Assembly (NCBI GenBank): GCA_011799875.1
Contig: CM022297.1
Location: forward strand, 442,977,292 to 443,041,291
Length of the DNA stretch: 64,000 nucleotides
Direction: 5' to 3'
Source of the DNA: Thinopyrum elongatum
Taxonomy: Eukaryota; Streptophyta; Magnoliopsida; Poales; Poaceae
This document shows, piece by piece, positions 60,897-64,000 of this stretch. Numbering within the stretch: the first letter of the stretch is position 1; each line of letters begins with the position of its first letter. The position numbers were made by a program, and so were the translations under genes. The notes below the pieces were generated by a model, which saw nothing but the letters and a program-made list of their open reading frames with translations, made no database searches and was not told where the DNA came from.

Positions 60897-62939
60897 GTCC
60901 GGCCGGGTTAATCGAGCATGGTGGGTAAGTTGGTGCACCCCTGCAGGAGAAGAACTAAACTATGCATAGCCGGATCCTCGGTAACGGACACTCGGAGTTG
61001 TATCCCGATCGATACAACTAAATTGGATACTATGGCTCTGGGATTGCTTCTGCAGGGAGTCGAGAAGGGATTTCTGGACGAGGTTGATGACTGTATGGCT
61101 CTGGGATTGCTTTCTCGCAGGGAGTCGAGAAAGGATCTCAGGGTGACGTTGATATCATTACTGCTACATTATATTGTACTGTTCTACTCTCTTCTATTGC
61201 TGCAAGACCACTGAAGTGTAGCTTCGATAGGACTAGGCCTTCTCTCTATTTGCCATTTCTGCAGCCCAGTCCACATATACAACCTCCTTTGATAATGTTG
61301 CATATGTAGTGTAGATCCTTGCTTGCTGAGTACTTCGAAGTACTCACGTGGCTTTGCTTTCCTTTTCTCCCATATCAGTTTAACGCGGCCAGATGACGGA
61401 GCCCCTGAGAAAGCTTGCCCCGTCGATGATGCTACTACTACTACCCGAGGGTGGTTACTGCTTCGAACTTGCCGTCGACCAGGAGTAGGGTCGGAGGGTC
61501 CAGGCAGGAGGCCTGCGCCTTCGATGTAGTGTTTTCTTTTGGCCCGCCTTCTAAGGGCCTTTTTGCGTTTCTTTATATCTGTACTCAGATATCTGATGCT
61601 TCCGCTGACGCTTGTACGCAAGCTTATGTATTCGAGTCCTCGAGGCCCCTGGCTTGTAATATTAAGCTTGTAGACTTTATTTAAGTTTAGAGTTGTGTTG
61701 TGATATCTTCCATGAGTCTAGGGTGATCGTGTGCATTTGCGTGTATGATTATTGCACGATTGAGCCGGGGGCGTCACAAGTTGGTATCAGAGCCGACTGC
61801 CTGTAGGAACCCCTCCATTCCTTGGCCGAAGTTGAGTCTAGTCTTTCAAAAAACTGTTTACTAACATGGCTGTGTGGCTTACGGGCCCACGTTGCCATGG
61901 GTGGTATTAGGATCTTTACTCCTCGTCTATACTCTGGGCTCTGATATCTCTTATTTAGGTTAAATGAATTTACTAACTACATTAGGTTCTCGTAACGACT
62001 TTCCCCGGAGAGCCCCTTCATACCGGATGGTTGCCTGCTTCTTCAGAAGACTTCGAAGATACTCCTTGATGTTTCCCGAGACCCTGTGCCCACTGCATTG
62101 CAGTTCCTGACCACCGATAATCCCTGTAAAAAACATCCTTGCGCTTGTACCTTCCTCCCAGTTGCTCCTGTTGTTACAAGTACCCCTAGTACTCTCCGTT
62201 GTTCCAAGAATCCTTGTGCCTTCTGCTTGCGGCTTCTTTTTGCCATGCGTAATTCTTCACACTTATCAGGGATTCGTTCATCCCCAGTGTTCATATGCTT
62301 TCCAAAATACTTCGCAATGCTATCTGATCTCCGAAAATCCTGTGCAGCCTATTGCTCTTGATTTTCCTTGCCTGCTTGCACTTGGTTAATTCCCCATGTC
62401 TAGCAATATTTACTAAAATCCTTTGCGACTGTCCTATGGATTCTATGTGTGTGCGAATAACTCGCAATCATCACTTAATCCTTAGAAATTTTCTTTCCGG
62501 CTCAAACGTCGTCCCGAACATGAGCGGATTCTTGACCAATCTATTCGCCGTCGCTTGTACCCCTAAGTCTATTCAATTAACCATCCTTAATCAGAGTGAT
62601 TGCTTCTGACCCTTGCTTTGGAAATAACAACTCCTTTGCATTTGAGCTTTAAATATGCCTTTAAATTGATTCTTCTTCTGGTTGTGTGCCTATGCTCACG
62701 TCAGCTCCGTAATGGACCGTCAGATCCTTTGTTGAGTTATCATCCGACAGTGTCCTAAAATCCAAAGTCTTGTGAGTTTTCCCCTGATACATATTGCCTT
62801 TGGTAATTGTATCTCTGCTTTGCCAACCTTGCATGCTCTCGAGCTTGAGTTATTTACCTGTAGTACGTGGTATACGTTCCTAAGATGCCCCAATGGGTTG
62901 AACCTATGCTTTTCCCCTAGAACATGTGAACCCAAAAGT
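60897..62939 (+). repeat. Near-identical duplicate of 56303-58395 (probable misassembly)
   Basis: Repeats the end of LTR1, the PBS and about 1.2 kb of interior. Differences are almost only 1-3-base deletions, many in short runs (CCCC to CCC, TTTT to TTT), and almost no substitutions; net about 50 bases shorter. It sits inside LTR2 exactly where about 157 bases (counterpart of 53649-53805, with the C run) are missing. Confidence 0.8.
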
Positions 62940-64000
62940 GGGGGCACGCAACCGGTGCCCCCGGGCCTCGTCGCTCACCGCTCGTTGCCGCCGCTGCCCC
63001 GACCCCGTCGCCCTCGGTCCCCGACGCCGCCCGTCACCCGGCCCCGCCGCCGTCGCACCGTGCCCCGGAGCCGCCCTGCCTCGCCGTACCGCCCCGCCCC
63101 TGCCTCTCCTTCTCTGACCGGCTCCACCACCGGACTCCGTCGAGCCTCGCCGCCCCCGTATCCCTGCAAACGCCCGTGAGCACGCCGCCTGTTTTCCCTT
63201 TCTCTCCCTCGGGTCGCCGCGGTCCCCGCCGATCTCGCCCGCGGTTGACGCGCTCCGGCCGCGTCCGTTGCGTGCTCACCGCGCCACGCCCGCACCCCCT
63301 CACAGTCGCCCGGAACGCCCCTGCTCGCACGCCGCCTGCTCCGCCCTCTGCCGCGGCCACCGCCTGCCTGCGCCGCGTCCGCGCCGTCTGCCCCTGCTCT
63401 GCGGCCAGCCAAGCGTGCTCGCGCACCCCGTCGCCCGCGCCTCGCCAGGTCATGCCGCCTTCGTCCGCGCTCGCCGCACGCTCCCGCGGACGCGGCCCTG
63501 CTCGGCGGCCGCGCCCGGGGCAACCTTGGTCACGCCCGCTCGCCCTGCTAGCACCACTCATCGCCCCCCTGCTAGCCCCCCCCGACGCACTGGCCTCTCG
63601 CCATCGCCGGCCACGGCCTCGCCCGAGGCCATTCGGGCGGGCGCCTGCGCCCATAACCCGTCCCGGCTGGCCCTTGTGCCACCGCCATATGGGTCCACGC
63701 CCTAGAAAAAAAGAAAAAAAAGATTAAAAAGAAAAACAATTAAAAAAATGATTAATTAATTAATTAATTAACTTAATTAATTTTGTTTAGTTAAAACTAA
63801 TAAAATAGTTAGTCTAATTAATCTATAATTAGTCTAATTAAACCCTAATTAATCTTAACAGACTGCTGACGTCATGATGATGTCAGCATACACTGTTTCG
63901 GATAATTCTGATTTAATTAATTAAATAATTCAAAATGATTAATAAAACTTCAGGATTTAATATAAAATAAACCGTAGCTCAGATTGAAAAACTTTGTACA
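62940..64000 (+). repeat. G 3' LTR, continued
   Basis: Resumes at the counterpart of 53806 with ordinary substitutions. The part 63360-63540 differs from LTR1 54230-54420, a local replacement or indel. The AT-rich stretch TTAATTAATTAATTAA is at 63749-63770. The window ends inside the LTR. Confidence 0.85.

Larger units (their letters stand above)
53159..64000 (+). mobile_element. Element G: LARD-like element, right end outside window
   Basis: LTR1 53159-57204, interior 57205-60399, LTR2 from 60400 onward. No gag or pol. PBS, pre-PPT hairpin, PPT and the 3' half of the LTR match L1; the 5' GC-rich block differs. LTR2 is disturbed by an inserted duplicate (60897-62939) that I judge a likely assembly error. 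Confidence 0.85.

Noticed and set aside
60400..62939. A second complete G-like unit (LTR, PBS, interior) in tandem
   Set aside because: The indel-only differences and the place of the break point to an assembly error.

Overview
The window is a piece of a large, repeat-rich grass genome, most likely Triticeae (wheat, barley or Aegilops). The evidence is long Ty3/Gypsy LTRs beginning TGATACGTC(C/T), tRNA-Asp-type primer-binding sites (TGGCGCCGTTGCCGGGGA), 4-kb-LTR non-coding elements beginning TGTAAC, and passenger-gene debris typical of grass DNA transposons. I found no intact host gene. Family names such as Sabrina/WHAM are from memory and untested. Element letters (A, B, C, D, E, F, G, L1) are mine.

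Layout. 1-13735: the 3' part of a Sabrina-like Gypsy element E (+; internal 11241-12222, 3' LTR 12223-13735). It holds an LTR of another Gypsy family (A; 1-292 plus 9968-11220/11240), which is itself split by a complete LARD-like element L1 (293-9967; LTRs of 4.0 and 4.2 kb, 1.5 kb non-coding interior, target duplication TAGGG). 13736-15329, 30618-33652 and 50662-53158 are three pieces of older, partly GC-rich DNA. They hold broken passenger genes, a ~504-bp tandem repeat, a 45-bp minisatellite and GTGTGTGAT-rich ends, and are best read as one or more class II (CACTA- or Mutator-like) transposons. Into it were inserted element C (15330-30617, minus), element D (33653-50661, minus) and LARD-like element G (53159 to beyond the window, plus).

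C is non-autonomous and carries a complete Gypsy element B (17252-24032, plus, target duplication GTACT) and a small non-autonomous Helitron (24810-26112, minus). D is the only element with a recognisable gag-protease-RT-RNaseH-integrase series (Athila-like order), broken by stops, frameshifts and a changed integrase residue. Its RT is split by element F (39247-46616, minus, target duplication GTGCA), which keeps a 307-residue ORF of unknown function. B, C and F share hairpins, a conserved 3' ORF block and tRNA-Asp-type PBSs with D, so D-like autonomous elements may once have mobilised them (inference).

The most notable points are: a probable assembly error at 60897-62939, where 2 kb repeats 56303-58395 with almost only single-base deletions; a fossil primer-binding site inside the LTRs of B; a mosaic LTR in F; hairpins repeating the polypurine-tract sequence inside B, C and F; and a passenger gene cut in two by C whose reading can be followed across the insertion.
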